Shown: one piece after another, positions 22,965 to 34,206 of the stretch
Layout of the letters: each line of letters starts with the position of its first letter
Position numbering within the stretch: position 1 is the stretch's first letter
Assembly (NCBI GenBank): GCA_029706075.1
Contig: JAINUG010000015.1
Location: 2,382,307-2,446,306, forward strand
Source: Aldrovandia affinis
Lineage: Eukaryota; Chordata; Actinopteri; Notacanthiformes; Halosauridae
Direction: 5' to 3'
Length of the DNA: 64,000 nucleotides
Made by a program: the position numbers and the translations under genes
Notes under the pieces: model-generated
What the model was told of the DNA's origin: nothing
The model's database searches: none
The model's input: the letters and a program-made list of their open reading frames with translations, nothing else

Positions 22965-23263
22965 GATATTGAATACTTTTCTGTTTAATATCTTAATTAT
23001 TTAAATATTTATTGTTATTTGTATTGCAATATTCCCTTCAGGTTCATAGTGCTTTACTGTCAGATATAAACCCCATTGTTTGACAGATTCTGAGGGTCAA
23101 TTGCAGCATACCTTCATTTCCTGCAATACAGTACTCTATTACAGCAAGTTTCCAAAATAAATAGCTTTGGAAAAAACGTGTTTGCACTGTACAGTTGGAG
23201 TTGCGTATCAGCTGATTCGCAGCAAATCTGCTAGTCTAGAAATACATGTTTATATTTTGACTG

Positions 23264-23960
23264 TTGTTGTGTACATGCTCCCTGCAGTTCCTGGCGCTCA
23301 CCGAGATGTGGATCACTTCTCAAAACACGGCTACCCCTGCTGCTCTCTCCACTGCCTACAACTTCTCTCACACTCCACGACCCAGAGGTAGAGGTGGAGG
23401 AACAGATATACTAATCTTTCCCCTGTGGAGATTGATATTGTTCCTCTTCCTCATTTCTCGAATTTCATGCTGTCACTGTCACTGTCCCATGTAAACTGCA
23501 CATCATTGTTCTGTATCGTTCACCAGGTTCACTGCAGAGCTTCTTAGACAAGGTGGATGCCCTACTCCGCTCCTTCCATGAAGATGGCACTCCGGTCCTA
23601 CTCCTTCTGCGAGCAGCAGAAAGGAAATGGAGAAATGGTTTGTGCTGGTTGTACCATGGAATCACTGACCATTTTCCACAAAGACTAAAAACCCACCTCT
23701 TCAGACTCCACTACCACTGATTCTCTACACTAATTGCTGCCATCACCAAGGTCTACTGTACATGTTTAAAAATATGAGAAAAAAACGCTAACCTTTCTTT
23801 CCCTGTGTTATAGGTACGATGTACAGTACAGCTGCCAATAATGATGTCTGTTGCATTGTTACTCCACTGATCTCTTGTACTAACTTTGATTAATCTTACC
23901 ATGTTTAGATGCACTTTTTGTAAGTCGCTCTGGATAAGAACATCTGCTAAATGCTGTAAA
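23264..23960 (+). mobile_element. L2-clade LINE, internally deleted (endonuclease piece joined to 3' end)
   Basis: The first part (23264-23630) encodes endonuclease remnants: LTEMWITSQNTATPAALSTA, RGRGGGTDILI, then in another frame VLYRSPGSLQSFLDKVDALL. These are segments of the L2 apurinic endonuclease (the LTE...W glutamate block and the YRSPG loop). At about 23640 the sequence jumps to the ORF2 end (RLKTHLFRLHYH-like) and the L2 3' UTR, ending GTAAGTCGCTCTGGATAAGA near 23940. The whole RT is deleted. Confidence 0.75.
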
Positions 23961-24593
23961 TGTAAATTAATCCATTAGGAATAAATACGGAATACTTAAT
24001 CAACCTAATTTTAAAAAATCTGCAACCTGTTTTAATGCGTTCACCCCAGGTATACATATTCATGAACAGATTTAACTATTAATCTAAAATAAAGTTGCAA
24101 AGTGACTTAACTCATTGCGACCGTCTAGTACGGTGTTACTCATTGCGTGGCTCGCGAGCCTCATGCGGCTTGCCAAGCTTTAATTTGTGGCTCGCAGCCA
24201 ATACATGTAATTCATAAAAATACTCACTATTCACATTAACACTGCGGCCACCAGGATTCTAGCACCCCCTAGAGAGGCGCCACAACGGTGGACCGTCACA
24301 TTTAATTGCCTTGATATTGGTCAATAATGTGAACAGTTACAACAGTAATACCTTTGTTTAATATCCTTTGTGTAATACCATTGTTATATATAAAATAAAA
24401 ACTTCAAATAGGCCTACAAACCTTTGGTGATAGAATGTTTTAAAGACATGCCTAAACAAAGCCAATGTTTTTTTCTCCATAACATAATTAAACCGTTATG
24501 CGCCCAAAAACACGTAGGCTATTGAGGGAATGCACTGCGGCTCATAGTTAGGTTGAAAAGACCGGTCTTTTTTTCGGTCGCTGTCTCCATGCG

Positions 24594-24962
24594 CTACAAT
24601 GCCATACAGCGCTGTACCGCCAATAATCCGTGCATCCAAAAGGGTCGACTTTGTCCTCCCCGAGTCACACCAATGTCCCTCTTGTACTCAATCACTCGCT
24701 TTTTGGCTGACAGTTTGACATCAAACCATTTTTTCTTCACTTCTGATACAGATCTCTGTTCAGAAGATACCGAATTAACAGAATCCGTCACTTGCTCCCA
24801 TGCAGCAGTTTTTATTTTATTGTTATCCCTACACTGAGTGAACCAAACAATATATCTTGTTTAGATTCTACCTCCGTGACGAGAACATCGATCTCGCTTT
24901 CAGTGAAGTTTCTTTTTTTTAGCTCTCTTCGCCATTATTCCAGTGAGATAATGGGCATGTTT
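24594..24962 (-). pseudogene. Myb/SANT-like DNA-binding domain, frameshifted (PIF/Harbinger ORF1 type)
   Basis: Minus-strand translation in two frames gives an MAKRAKK start near 24933, then NFTESEIDVLVTEVESKQDI. After a shift near 24840 it continues with AAWEQVTDSVNSVSSEQRSV and SEVKKKWFDVKLSAKKRVIE. The spaced Trp and Phe residues of a trihelix/Myb-SANT fold and the basic tail fit the DNA-binding partner protein of PIF/Harbinger transposons, or host genes derived from it. Frameshifts make it inactive. The Harbinger-like end at 25085-25210 supports the transposon reading. Confidence 0.6.
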
Positions 24963-25084
24963 TCATGCGGCCTTTAAAGGGATGTTTTCTTACATATATG
25001 GTTAATTGGGGGCGGTTCTGTATGCAAATACTTAGAATCGTGCACGAGCAAAGAGGGTAGAACAATTGGTATTTATCAACACGG

Positions 25085-25210
25085 AGTGTGCGTACGACCT
25101 GTGTGCGCATGTTTGATAAACCGATTTTTCTGTGCGTAGAGACATTCTACATTTCGTTCGTACGATAGAAATTAGAACTTTTTCTACGCAACGTTTATGC
25201 ATGAGGCCCC
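25085..25210 (-). mobile_element. Harbinger-like terminal fragment
   Basis: The complement of the right end reads GGGGCCTCATGCATAAACGT, followed by GCGTAGAAAAAG and short CGTACG/GTGCGTA motifs, a layout I associate with fish Harbinger-type ends. The opposite terminus was not found. It sits between the Myb/SANT fragment and the hAT right end. Confidence 0.4.
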
Positions 25211-25381
25211 AGGATTGTATTGGCTGCATTATATATTGTATGCTGTGCGGTGACAATTAGTAGGCATATATGCTTGGTTGTGGTGGCTTTTGGTGTTTTG
25301 CTGTAAAATTGGCTCTCCTATTGACTTTGTCATGCCAGTGTGGATCTCCTGAGAAAAATAGTGAGGATCACTGGTCTAGTA

Positions 25382-26031
25382 GATCTGACGTAGATATTGC
25401 GACCTTGTAGACCTTGTAAAGCAATCCTTTACTAAATCTGGCCCTCAATGTTAATGCAACCAATTTTAGCACATTTCCCAGGAATGATAAGATCTGTTGT
25501 GGTAATAGGTCTGGAGCACAGGATAAATCATGGATGCTTATTCAAATTTTGGTTTTAAGAACATAACATTTTTCTCAGAGAGGCGTTTGAGGTGAAAATG
25601 TTTGGTGGGGTTTGCTGTATAGATAAAGCTATCCCTGGCTATGACCACATATTTTACCAAATAAAATATTTTATAGGTTGTCTGCCACCTTTTAAAATAA
25701 ATTGACACCACTCACTCACCTTATTGGCACTACCTAGCAGTGGGAAAGACTATTCTGGTTCTGATGCCTGTTAGCTTGCATCAGCTTAATTACAGGATAG
25801 AAACATCACTGCAACTTTTGATAGGTTCCCATTTGAGTAAGTAGAATTCCTCCCTTTCCAGAAGCTCTTGATACTTGGCTCCTAGTAGACAATTTTTTCT
25901 ATAGATTTTTACAACTACAACAACCCAACCCCTTACCCCACTCAAACAACAGCCCCCCATATTGCCCCAATCCACGCTCTCCCCTCCTAACACTACCCCT
26001 ACCCCTACACAATCTACCCAGTAAGAACTCT
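25382..26031. other. No recognised feature
   Basis: Intergenic sequence ending in a C-rich stretch (25985-26010) next to the gypsy target site. Confidence 0.5.
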
Positions 26032-26036
26032 GTTAT

Positions 26037-26239
26037 TGTGAGGGCTTGTAGGGGTGAGGCCCAAGTGCGACCAATGGGGAATAAGGATCAGGAACACTCC
26101 TGAACAATCAGGATGTCACTAAAACACAATAGGGAGCAATCGCTAGAGAAAATAAAACATAACTTCCAGCGTAATACGAAATAATAACTAGAAAAGGAGT
26201 ACGCCCACACAGGGCTAAACAGGCACTCAAACCATGACA
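26037..26239 (-). repeat. 3' LTR of the gypsy element, internally deleted
   Basis: Only 203 bp against 690 bp in the 5' LTR. The outer 157 bp and the inner 46 bp match the other LTR with about five mismatches. The missing 487 bp ends between ATAATAACTA and GAAAAGGAG, with a short TA overlap at the break. Confidence 0.9.
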
Positions 26240-26259
26240 GGACCCCCCCACTAAGGAGC

Positions 26260-26952
26260 GGCCCCAGACGGTCTTTCTGCCTCACGCCTGTGAAAGTCCC
26301 GGATCAATTCAGGATCGCAAATGTTTCTAGCGGGAACCCACGAGCGCTCCTCAGGCCCATAGCCCTCCCAATCGATGAGAAACTGTCTACCACTACCCAC
26401 CCGTCTTTCAGCCAGAATCTGGCGAACCGTTTACACCGGTCCCCCACCGACGAACCGAGGGGGGGGCGGCGGGGCATCAGCAGGAGCCAAAGCGCTAATG
26501 AGAACTAGCTTGAGATGGGAGATGTGGAAGGTAGGGTGAATTCTCATAGATGGCGGCAATTGCAACCGAACTGTGACGGGGTTAATTTTGCGGGTGATCT
26601 TAAATGGGCCGACGTAGTGGGGTGCCAGTTTTCGAGATTCAACTCGCAAAGGCAGATCCCGAGTCGACAGCCATACCCACTGTCCTACCCGGTAGGACGG
26701 CGTGGCCCGACGGTGCCTGTCAGCTAGTCTCTTCTGGGTCGAGGACGCCCGCAGTAATGCTGACCGGACTCGCTTCCAAGTAGACCGACACCGCTGAATA
26801 AACCGGCCCGCAGAAGGAACACTAACATTCTCCTCTAGGTCAGGGAAGAGTGGAGGCTGATACCCCACTTGGGCCTCGAATGGTGAAAGGCCTGTGGAGG
26901 CGTTGTGCAAGGTGTTATGGGCATACTCGGCCCAGGGAGGAACCGACTCCAT
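26260..26952 (-). pseudogene. Integrase C-terminus and chromodomain of the gypsy element
   Basis: The frame 26952-26431 holds the end of the integrase: [20 protein letters not shown], then the GPFKITRKINPV region of the GPY/F module and the HPTFHISHLKLV block. A TAA stop at about 26431 interrupts it. The same frame then continues through [40 protein letters not shown] and IRDFHRR, a classic chromodomain with its conserved aromatic residues. The chromodomain normally directs integration to methylated-histone chromatin. The stop replaces the residue just before the chromodomain, so a single base change cut it off. Confidence 0.85.
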
Positions 26953-27825
26953 GAAGTGGGGTTAGCACTGGCCAGGCAGTGGAGAGTGTTCTCCAGCATC
27001 TGGTTAGTGTGCTCTGTCTGTCCGTTAGTTTCTGTGTGGAAGCCCGAGGAGAGACTGACAGAGGCACCAAGCTGGGAACAAAATGATCTCCAGAAGCGGG
27101 CGATAAACTGAGGACCTCGATCCGATACCACGTCCATGGATAAACCATGCAGTTGGAAAACGTGGTTTATGATAAGCCGGCGCCGAGGGCAGTTTAGGCA
27201 GGGGGATAAAATGGCCTGCCATAGAAAAGCGGTCAACGACCACTAAAATGGCCATATTGCCTTCTGAAGGTGGCAGCCCGGTGATGAAGTCCAAGGCAAT
27301 GTGACTCCATGGCTGACTGGGAATGGGGAGAGGACGTAAGAGTCCCGAAGGTGGAAGATGGGAACCCTTACTCCGATCACAAACTGGGCAAGCGGCAACA
27401 AACTCCTGAACATCGCTCTCTATCCCAAGCCACCAAAAGCGCCTCGCCATAAAGTCTTTAGTCCTGTGGACCCCTGGATGACCCGTGAGACGCGAAGCAT
27501 GTCCCCACTGGAGGACCTGAGATCTGACTCTAGCCGGAACAAAAAGACGACCAGGAGAACCACCCCCCGGATCCGGCTCCAATCGTTGGGCCTTACGCAC
27601 AACACCCTCGATCTGCCACATGACCGGGGCCATGATCCGGCCTACAGGAATGATGAGTTCTGGTGGGCGATCTTCGTCGGAACGGTCAAAAACCTGAGAG
27701 AGGGCATCAGGCTTAACGTTCTTCGACCCAGGGCGGTATGTTAATAAAAAATTTAAACGGGTGAAGAACAGAGCCCAACGGGCCTGCCGCAAATTTTTGG
27801 TCAATGCAGTGATGGGGGTGCGAGC
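26835..27825 (-). pseudogene. Integrase zinc and catalytic domains of the gypsy element
   Basis: The N-terminal HHCC zinc domain is in the frame 27831-27025: [20 protein letters not shown] ... [25 protein letters not shown] gives the first catalytic Asp. After a frameshift near 27190, the frame 27236-26835 supplies [19 protein letters not shown] (second Asp) and [14 protein letters not shown] (the Glu). All three acids of the DDE triad are still visible, but split over frames. The start of the first frame is [20 protein letters not shown], the very end of RNase H. Confidence 0.85.
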
Positions 27826-28445
27826 GCACAAAAATTGCGAATAAATCGCAGATAAAAGTTTGCGAACCCTAAAAACCGCTGAATGTCCTTAATGGACCAC
27901 GGGGTGGGCCAGTGCATAACCGCCGAGACCTTTTCTGGGTCCATTTGGACCTTCCCCTCAGCCACAATGAACCCTAAAAACGACACTACGGGAGCATGAA
28001 AAACGCACTTCTCTGCCTTGACGAACAATTGCGCCCTGAGCAGAGCCTTTAAAACCTGCCTAACGTGTGTAACGTGCTCAGTCAAGCTGTTAGAAAAAAT
28101 CTGAATATCATCTAAATAGACAAAGACAAATCTCTCTAACATCTCTCTGAGCACGTCATTGACGAACGCCTGAAACACAGAGGGGGCGTTAGTGAGCCCA
28201 AATGGCATCACTAAGTACTCATAGTGCCCACTATGAGTATTAAAGTGCCATTCATCTCCCTTATACGCACTAAATTATAGGCGTTACAAAAGAGTTTGGA
28301 AAACACCTGCTCCTTTCAAATGCATTCAGCGGTTTTAACAGTGATAGTATTAAGACCTCTATAATCAATGCAGGGCCTTAATCCCCCATCCTTCTTCTGA
28401 CAAAGAAAACCCGCACCAGCCGGAGAAGCGAGGATGATTAGCCAA
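27826..28445 (-). pseudogene. Reverse transcriptase of the gypsy element, RNase H deleted
   Basis: The fingers are read from 28445: [30 protein letters not shown]. After small deletions and shifts the palm runs [20 protein letters not shown] and [20 protein letters not shown], with the YLDD catalytic aspartates intact. The thumb ends [18 protein letters not shown]. It then passes at 27825 almost directly into [17 protein letters not shown]. In intact relatives the whole RNase H domain, with its catalytic acids, lies between these points. About 150 codons appear deleted here. Confidence 0.85.
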
Positions 28446-29155
28446 TGCCTCCTCAACCTCCTTCATCGGGAGCCTGTAGAGTGAACTCTAGGTGGGATAG
28501 TCAGGTCTCGCACAATCATGATACACCTGAAAACCGCCCGTATTTGGCCGGCACGTTAGTGGGTGGGGGAAATCGGGTGCCCCTACTAAACCCGCAGCTG
28601 CACTTATGGAGAAATCAAAGTGGACGAAAAACAGGTCTCATTCCAGAGATTGTCCCCATCCCCAGAGTCCCGGGCCAAACTCTCCTGTCCTACCTCAGAG
28701 GGAGATGATCCTCCTGAACCGGCATGACCATTCAGACCCCTGTGATACACCCTACCGCCCGTAAAGGGTGGTGACGAATTGACAATGTGAACACTGAGGA
28801 CCCCACCGGAATGGTAACCATTGAATGGCCTAACCATGAATGGCCTAAGAGGGAAGGCAGGGGAGTCTACTAAAAAGAACCTAATGCGTTCCCAGTGCCC
28901 CTGGTGAGACACCCGCATATCTACCGCACCCCTGTACCTAATGGATGACTATCGAGACCCGTAATAAAACGGGAACGGGATAATGAGTGAACGGGTAAAC
29001 TCTTTTCCTAGCCCACTGAGCGTCCGCGAAACACTCTACAGCTGCGGAGTAAAGGAATGCGTCCACTGTAATGGAGTGCTGGCCCCATAATAAACAGATG
29101 GGTAAGAGGGTTCGGAAGCCTGTGGTGGTAGGTCTCGCTAGTGGCTTCCATCCAA
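28446..29155 (-). pseudogene. Protease/linker region of the gypsy pol, decayed
   Basis: One minus frame (28918-28604) contains HQGHWERIRFFLVDSPAFPL, the segment that follows the aspartic protease in this lineage. The protease DTG-like motif could not be read. Sequence to 29155 connects to gag in shifting frames. Confidence 0.6.
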
Positions 29156-30141
29156 CTAATGAGACGTGCGGTTTCCCGACAACCTCAGGCAGTTGTCCCT
29201 ACTGTGCCCCCAGCGCTTACAGTAGCGACAGCTTTCGTCACGGGTCGTGCCCCGCGGAGACTCACGCAGTGTCGAGCTGTCCACCTGCATGGGTTCCTCT
29301 CTGTGAAAGAACGAGCGGGTGGAGAGAGGGGTCGGAACGTAAAAGCGCTCTGAGCGGTCCTTCCTCTGACCTCGCTCTCTCTCCCTCTCTCTGATACGGT
29401 TGTCTATACAGATAGCAGTGGAAACCAGAGCATCAACAGAGGTAAGGGGTTCGAGCACAGACAGGGCCTCTTTAACCGGGTCAGACAGTGTGTTGAGGAA
29501 CAAAGGACCCTCTGGCCACCCTGTCTCCCCTGCCAGTGATCGAAATGTTATTGAGAACCCGGCCACTGTATCAGTACCCTGGCGAAGACGGGTTAGCCTC
29601 ATGGCTGCCTCCTGACCGGAGATATCGTGGTCAAACACCAATGCCATCTCCTTCATTAGTCTATCCGCATTATTCATCAGGGAGGAATTAGACCTAATCA
29701 GAGGGTCGGCCCAAGCGAGAGCAGTCCCAGTTAGCAGAGACAGAATAAATGCCTCCCGGGAATCATGTGTTGAAAATCATGAGGGCTGTGCCTTAAAAAA
29801 ATTAAACACTGGGAGAGGAACCCCTTACACTTTCCAGACTCCCCATCATACCTGAGGGGCAATTGGAGCTTGGGCTCTTTAATGGTGAGAGGATCAAGTT
29901 GAGGAGGAGGATTCATAAGGACTGGTGGTTGTGCACCTAACATCATACGACAGAGATTGTCTGCTAATTCGCGCAGACCGTCACCCTGGCTATGCAACTG
30001 AGCAACCATTTCCCCCTGTTGCTCTAAAACAGCCTGTTGTTGAATCTGGAGGGCGTGAATGCCCTCCGCATGAGATGTTAAGGCTGCCTGCTGTGTAGCC
30101 AATACCTGCTCTAAAACCTGGGTGGTCGCTGGTGCCTGCAT
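29156..30141 (-). pseudogene. Gag of the gypsy element with CCHC zinc knuckle
   Basis: The likely start is the ATG at 30141, just inside the 5' LTR (MQAPATTQVLEQVLATQQAA), rather than an upstream Met inside the LTR. A Gln-rich coiled-coil segment (residues about 10-60) is followed by LTIKEPKLQLPLRYDGESGK, a capsid-start motif. A frameshift near 29700 moves to the frame 29677-29156, with capsid sequence (GFSITFRSLAGETGWPEGPL) and a C-terminal zinc knuckle CRYCKRWGHSRDNC (C-x2-C-x4-H-x4-C). Gag would form the particle and bind element RNA. Confidence 0.85.
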
Positions 30142-30157
30142 ATTGGCTTCAGTGTAT

Positions 30158-30847
30158 TGTGAGGGCTTGTAGGAGTGAGGCCCAAGTGCGACCAATGGAG
30201 AATAAGGATCAGGAACACTCCTGAACAATCAGGATGTCACTAAAACACAATAGGGAGCAATCGCTAGAGAAAATAAAACAAAACTCCCAGCGTAATACGA
30301 AATAATAACTACCCCTAAAAAAAGCGAAATAAAAGCGGTCTGCGAACGGTACCGAACGATAGTAAAACCAAACAGAAATTTCTGACGTGTAGCCCAACAC
30401 CACACGCGGAGGAAAAAGGAAATAAAATAACTTGAGTCGCAACACAAGCAAAAAGAAAACAAAGCTGGAATAGAACCCAGACGCCTAAGACGCAGCTTAG
30501 GAAAACTAACAGCGAAAATAAGTGCCCTGGGTCTGCCAGTAAGTAACCCCGAAACACAGACCAAACAAAATAAGAAAAGCTAGACTTCCGTAGAAGTGGC
30601 GAGAAAGCTAAAGTGAAATGCTTTTCTAAATGCTTTTTAAATGCTTTTCTAAGACTGATACTGTACCGGCTTCAACGCCAAATGAATAGACACTGAAGCA
30701 CAGAGTAGTGAAAGCAGCGAGCTGAAGTAGGCAGTGAACACCTGAAAACAATCCGCTGATTAGATATGGAGATCAGCAGGAACGTACTCACGAGGATAGA
30801 AAAGGAGTATGCCCACACAGGGCTAAACAGGCACTCAAACCATGACA
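30158..30847 (-). repeat. 5' LTR of the gypsy element, full length
   Basis: 690 bp with TG...CA ends. On the minus strand it begins TGTCATGGTTTGAGTGCCTG and ends AAGCCCTCACA. Frames over 30209-30564 are LTR shadows. Confidence 0.9.
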
Positions 30848-30852
30848 GTTAT

Positions 30853-33103
30853 AATCCAATTGGGCAACTAGCGCTAGTCAGTGTCAGTAACATGTAGCTT
30901 GCTACCTGACAAGCTGGCATTTAAGGTGATATGAATAAGAAGTCAAGTGATTAGCTAGCTAGCTAACCAACGAATCCCAGCTGATGGAACTATTAGCTGA
31001 CAGTAGCCTGAAGCTTCTACTCACAAAACTTAATATTGGTTGATTCTGGATTTGGGCTGCCAAAAATATTCCTCTCTATCCCATTCTGTAGCCAAGTTTC
31101 AGTTTCTTTTCACCATCACATTCCTGTGTGAATCAGGGTTTTCCCTGATTTGCAAGTCAGCCTGTCACCCATCCCACCCTGACCTGATCTGATTATTTTA
31201 CAGAAGCAAGCCCAAGTATCCCTCTGAAGGTGAGCAGCAGTCCATATTTCATTTTATTTTATTTTATTTAAATGTTTTATTCAAGTTTAAAGTTTATAGA
31301 TTATTTTTTATGTGGGACCTGACTTTTTTGATACACAAGTGGGACTTTAGGTACAAAAGGTTGAGAACCCTGGCATGTTAAACATTTTGTATGAAATTAC
31401 ATATATAAAAACAGCAGTGGAAAATGTCCTTTACAATGAATACTACAGTGCATACATTAACATAGATATTATGAAGTGCATGCATTTTGTATTGTTATAT
31501 CTGTGCTATTTTCCATCTCTTTAAATTTCCAGTATTTCAACAAGGGATACGCCAATCAATCAGTTTATAATCGGGTTCAGCCTGATGTGGACTCAAAATG
31601 CTAAATCGGCCTTTGGCTGATATGCTTGTTTATTGGCATACAAATGTATTATTTTTTATTTCAGACATGTATCTGTCGTATCAATCTCTTATTCAATTGT
31701 CTTGTCACTAGCAAGCACAGAATGGCTAACAGCATATCAGGTTCATAGTCCCAAGAAGCAAGGATTTGTGCTAGATATTTTTCCATTTTTAACAGCACCT
31801 TTCATTCAGGGACTGCATATACCTGCCATCAACAGTGACTCATTCTTGGAATGAACTTCATATCAACTCTCTAGCTGCTGGTGTTTTCAGCTATGTTGAT
31901 GACATATACAGGTCCCCCAAGCTGGATTCCAACCAGACATTCAAGATGTACATACCATAGCTATGGGTTTTTGAAATATTTTATTACACAGTGCAGGCAA
32001 CACAGATAGACACTAACATTAACAAAGTTTGAATATCTCAGTGCATCCATACACAACACTGTCATGTTTAAATATCGCAATGAAATTGACCAAAAATATT
32101 AACATGTATTATATGCACAGATTGGGTAGAATCATGGGGGAAAAAATCCTGTCTCGATTCAAGGCAGGTCCTTACCTTCAGCAACAAAGTTCCAAAATAT
32201 GACAGATCATAGATAATGTGGGCATCCTGATCACCGTAAGGGTCTATAGGTCAAAAGTAGTGAACATCTTTGGCACAAGAGCAAGCCAAATCTAGAGAGT
32301 TACAATGTTTACTTTGCGCTTCGAATCACCAACAACAGTAAATATGTCATTCTCCTGGGTCTACGAAATATGAGTATGTTTCACATAGGAAAGTTTTGTA
32401 TTCTCATGATTATGAATATCTAACCCAGAGTTATGAATATGTTTATTCGCCGGAATTCCAACAATTGTTACACAGAAGTTGAATAATACAACTGTAGAAT
32501 TTCAAATCGCACAGGAGGTCGTATGAGCGAATCTCCCCGAAGCATACCACTTTTCCCCCCATATCCACACACATCAAAAGAAAACCTAAAACACCAAACA
32601 AAGACACAGAAAAATGGCACCACTTCCTGCGTTATTTCTGTAAGCGTATCACACTACGTTCATTATTAGTTGCACAGATGGCCGCTGATGTGTAGGCCAT
32701 TTGCATTCCCCAACATTGACTTTTGAACAATGTTCTGAGATCTTGATTAAGCGCCCACTGTACCACATCATAAATGTCGCCAACCCATTGCTCACGACAT
32801 TAGCTTTCCAACAACATCAAACATGATTATACTGTTATGGAAATGCTGAAGTTACAGTATACCACATTAAATTAAGTGATTTGGTCAACAGTCCTGAGAA
32901 CAGCTCCCTCCATGTCCTGTTTTGCCAAAGTCAGCAGGACTGCTTTTATGAGTGTGGGGGCTGTTTGGCATTTGGGGCAATACCACTTTTTACTCATTCC
33001 ACCTGCTGGCACCGTAAACACAGTTTGCATTAATTTGGGCCATGGTTCTGTGAACCACCCTACAGTATGGATCTGTATGCTTTTGGATAAGGTATGTCTT
33101 ATG
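30853..33103. other. No recognised gene; one hAT-like end
   Basis: About 2.25 kb. At 31300-31376 the segment ending AAAAGGTTGAGAACCCTG resembles the right end of a vertebrate hAT-derived repeat, without a partner. The frame 33150-32872 contains KKWYCPKCQ but no other zinc-binding pair, so I do not call a PHD or similar domain. Confidence 0.4.
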
Positions 33104-33106
33104 TTA

Positions 33107-34080
33107 AGGCCTCTACATGCTCGAACGACAACAATGCAACAGCAATGCAACCAGGGCTCTGCAACATCAACGCAACCTTTGCAACCTACGCAGAGGGGGT
33201 TGCAGAGGGTGTCGCGTACCTAGCACAAAAATCAAACTCGCGACCGCAGCGCAACCGTTTATGTAGATGTTGCGCATCATTGATTGGTTAGTTAGTGAAT
33301 GGAGGAATGGAGCTGTCATAGTCATGATTCATCGAGCTAGTACATCATTTTTTAACATTTTACATTTTAAAGGATGATTTGTTTCCGATTTTTTCCAGTT
33401 TTTCTCCCAATTTAGTAGCCAATTACACCCTCCATTTATTTCAATTAACCCTCCCCACAAGGGTCTGTCGCTCGTCTCTACAAGGCAAGCTAATTCTCCA
33501 TGGGCAGCGACCTCTGCTTTCCTCCAAAACGGAATTCGCCCACCTACGTTCTGGAGACTCCTTTTCCGTGCTTCGTGGCGGACCCAAGCCGGCTCCCTCC
33601 CCCCTCCCCCTGGGGCAGACAGCCAAATGCCATCCCCGATCGGGGCTGACAACCAGGGCTGGTCTGGTAGAGACGTACCTGTATATATCTATGTTAACGT
33701 TAGCTAAGCAAAACTATCGAATTCTATCTAGCTAGCTAGCCAGCCAGCAACCTGGTATCATGGCCAAATAAAATTACTAACAGTGGCTAACGATATAGAT
33801 AGCTAGCATCATTTGTTCGACACGGTATAAAATGAACAAGCTTCAGGAAAGATTGGCTGAAGAAGTTTGAAGGTACAGGATTTCCCCTGCTTTCATGAAA
33901 ACTTGACCAACCTTGTTCAATACATTGATGCCTACTAGTGTACAGAAGTGTAAGGACACCATGTTGCATAGGCTGCGCATAGCCTTTGCAGAGGTATAAA
34001 TTGCAGAGTGCTTGCGACATTGTTGCATTGCGCGAACCGTGAAGAAGTCGCACAAGTTACACAGAAGCATGTAGAGGCCT
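33107..34080. mobile_element. PIF/Harbinger-like MITE with TTA target duplication
   Basis: The left end AGGCCTCTACATGCT and the right end AGCATGTAGAGGCCT are perfect 15-bp inverted repeats. TTA flanks both sides (33104-33106 and 34081-34083). A 3-bp TTA/TAA target is the hallmark of PIF/Harbinger. The interior encodes no transposase. Subterminal GCAATGCAAC/GTTGCATTGCG words recur near both ends. A family-B SINE is inserted inside. Confidence 0.75.
33372..33655 (-). repeat. SINE family B, 5'-truncated, inside the MITE
   Basis: Read on the minus strand the body contains ATCGGGGATGGCATTTGGCT, GGAAAAGGAGTCTCCAGAAC, and the tail GTAATTGGCTACTAAATTGG plus GAGAAAAAC. The tRNA-like head is missing. 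It is younger than the MITE that holds it. Confidence 0.75.
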
Positions 34081-34206
34081 TTAGAGTTCTCGTTCTCTCG
34101 AAATATTGTCACAGTGAATTACAGCAAAATCACATTGAAGCTGTCCTGCTATACCTATTCATATACAGTATAAGAACAATACAAAATACAAAATACTGTA
34201 AAATAT

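Larger units (their letters stand above)
24131..25373. mobile_element. hAT-type element with 8-bp target duplication
   Basis: GTCTAGTA flanks both ends exactly (24123-24130 and 25374-25381). The ends CGGTGTTACTCATTG and (complement of the right end) CAGTGATCCTCACTA are imperfect terminal repeats. An 8-bp duplication with CAG-type ends is the hAT signature. The 1243-bp interior encodes no hAT transposase. It holds a Myb/SANT-like fragment and a Harbinger-like end instead. Confidence 0.75.
26037..30847 (-). mobile_element. Ty3/gypsy chromodomain LTR retrotransposon, complete but dead
   Basis: Both ends carry LTRs with TGTGAGGGCTTG and ACCATGACA termini. GTTAT is duplicated on both sides (26032-26036 and 30848-30852). 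Order on the minus strand is 5' LTR, gag with zinc knuckle, protease/linker, RT, RNase H remnant, integrase, chromodomain, G-rich polypurine tract (complement of 26240-26262), 3' LTR. This is the layout of fish chromoviruses of the sushi type. Several frameshifts, at least one stop and a large RNase H deletion inactivate it. Confidence 0.9.

Noticed and set aside
32872..33150. Frame with KKWYCPKCQ, possible PHD-type zinc finger
   Set aside because: Only one CxxC pair is present; the other zinc ligands of a PHD or similar fold are missing, and the frame partly overlaps the MITE end.
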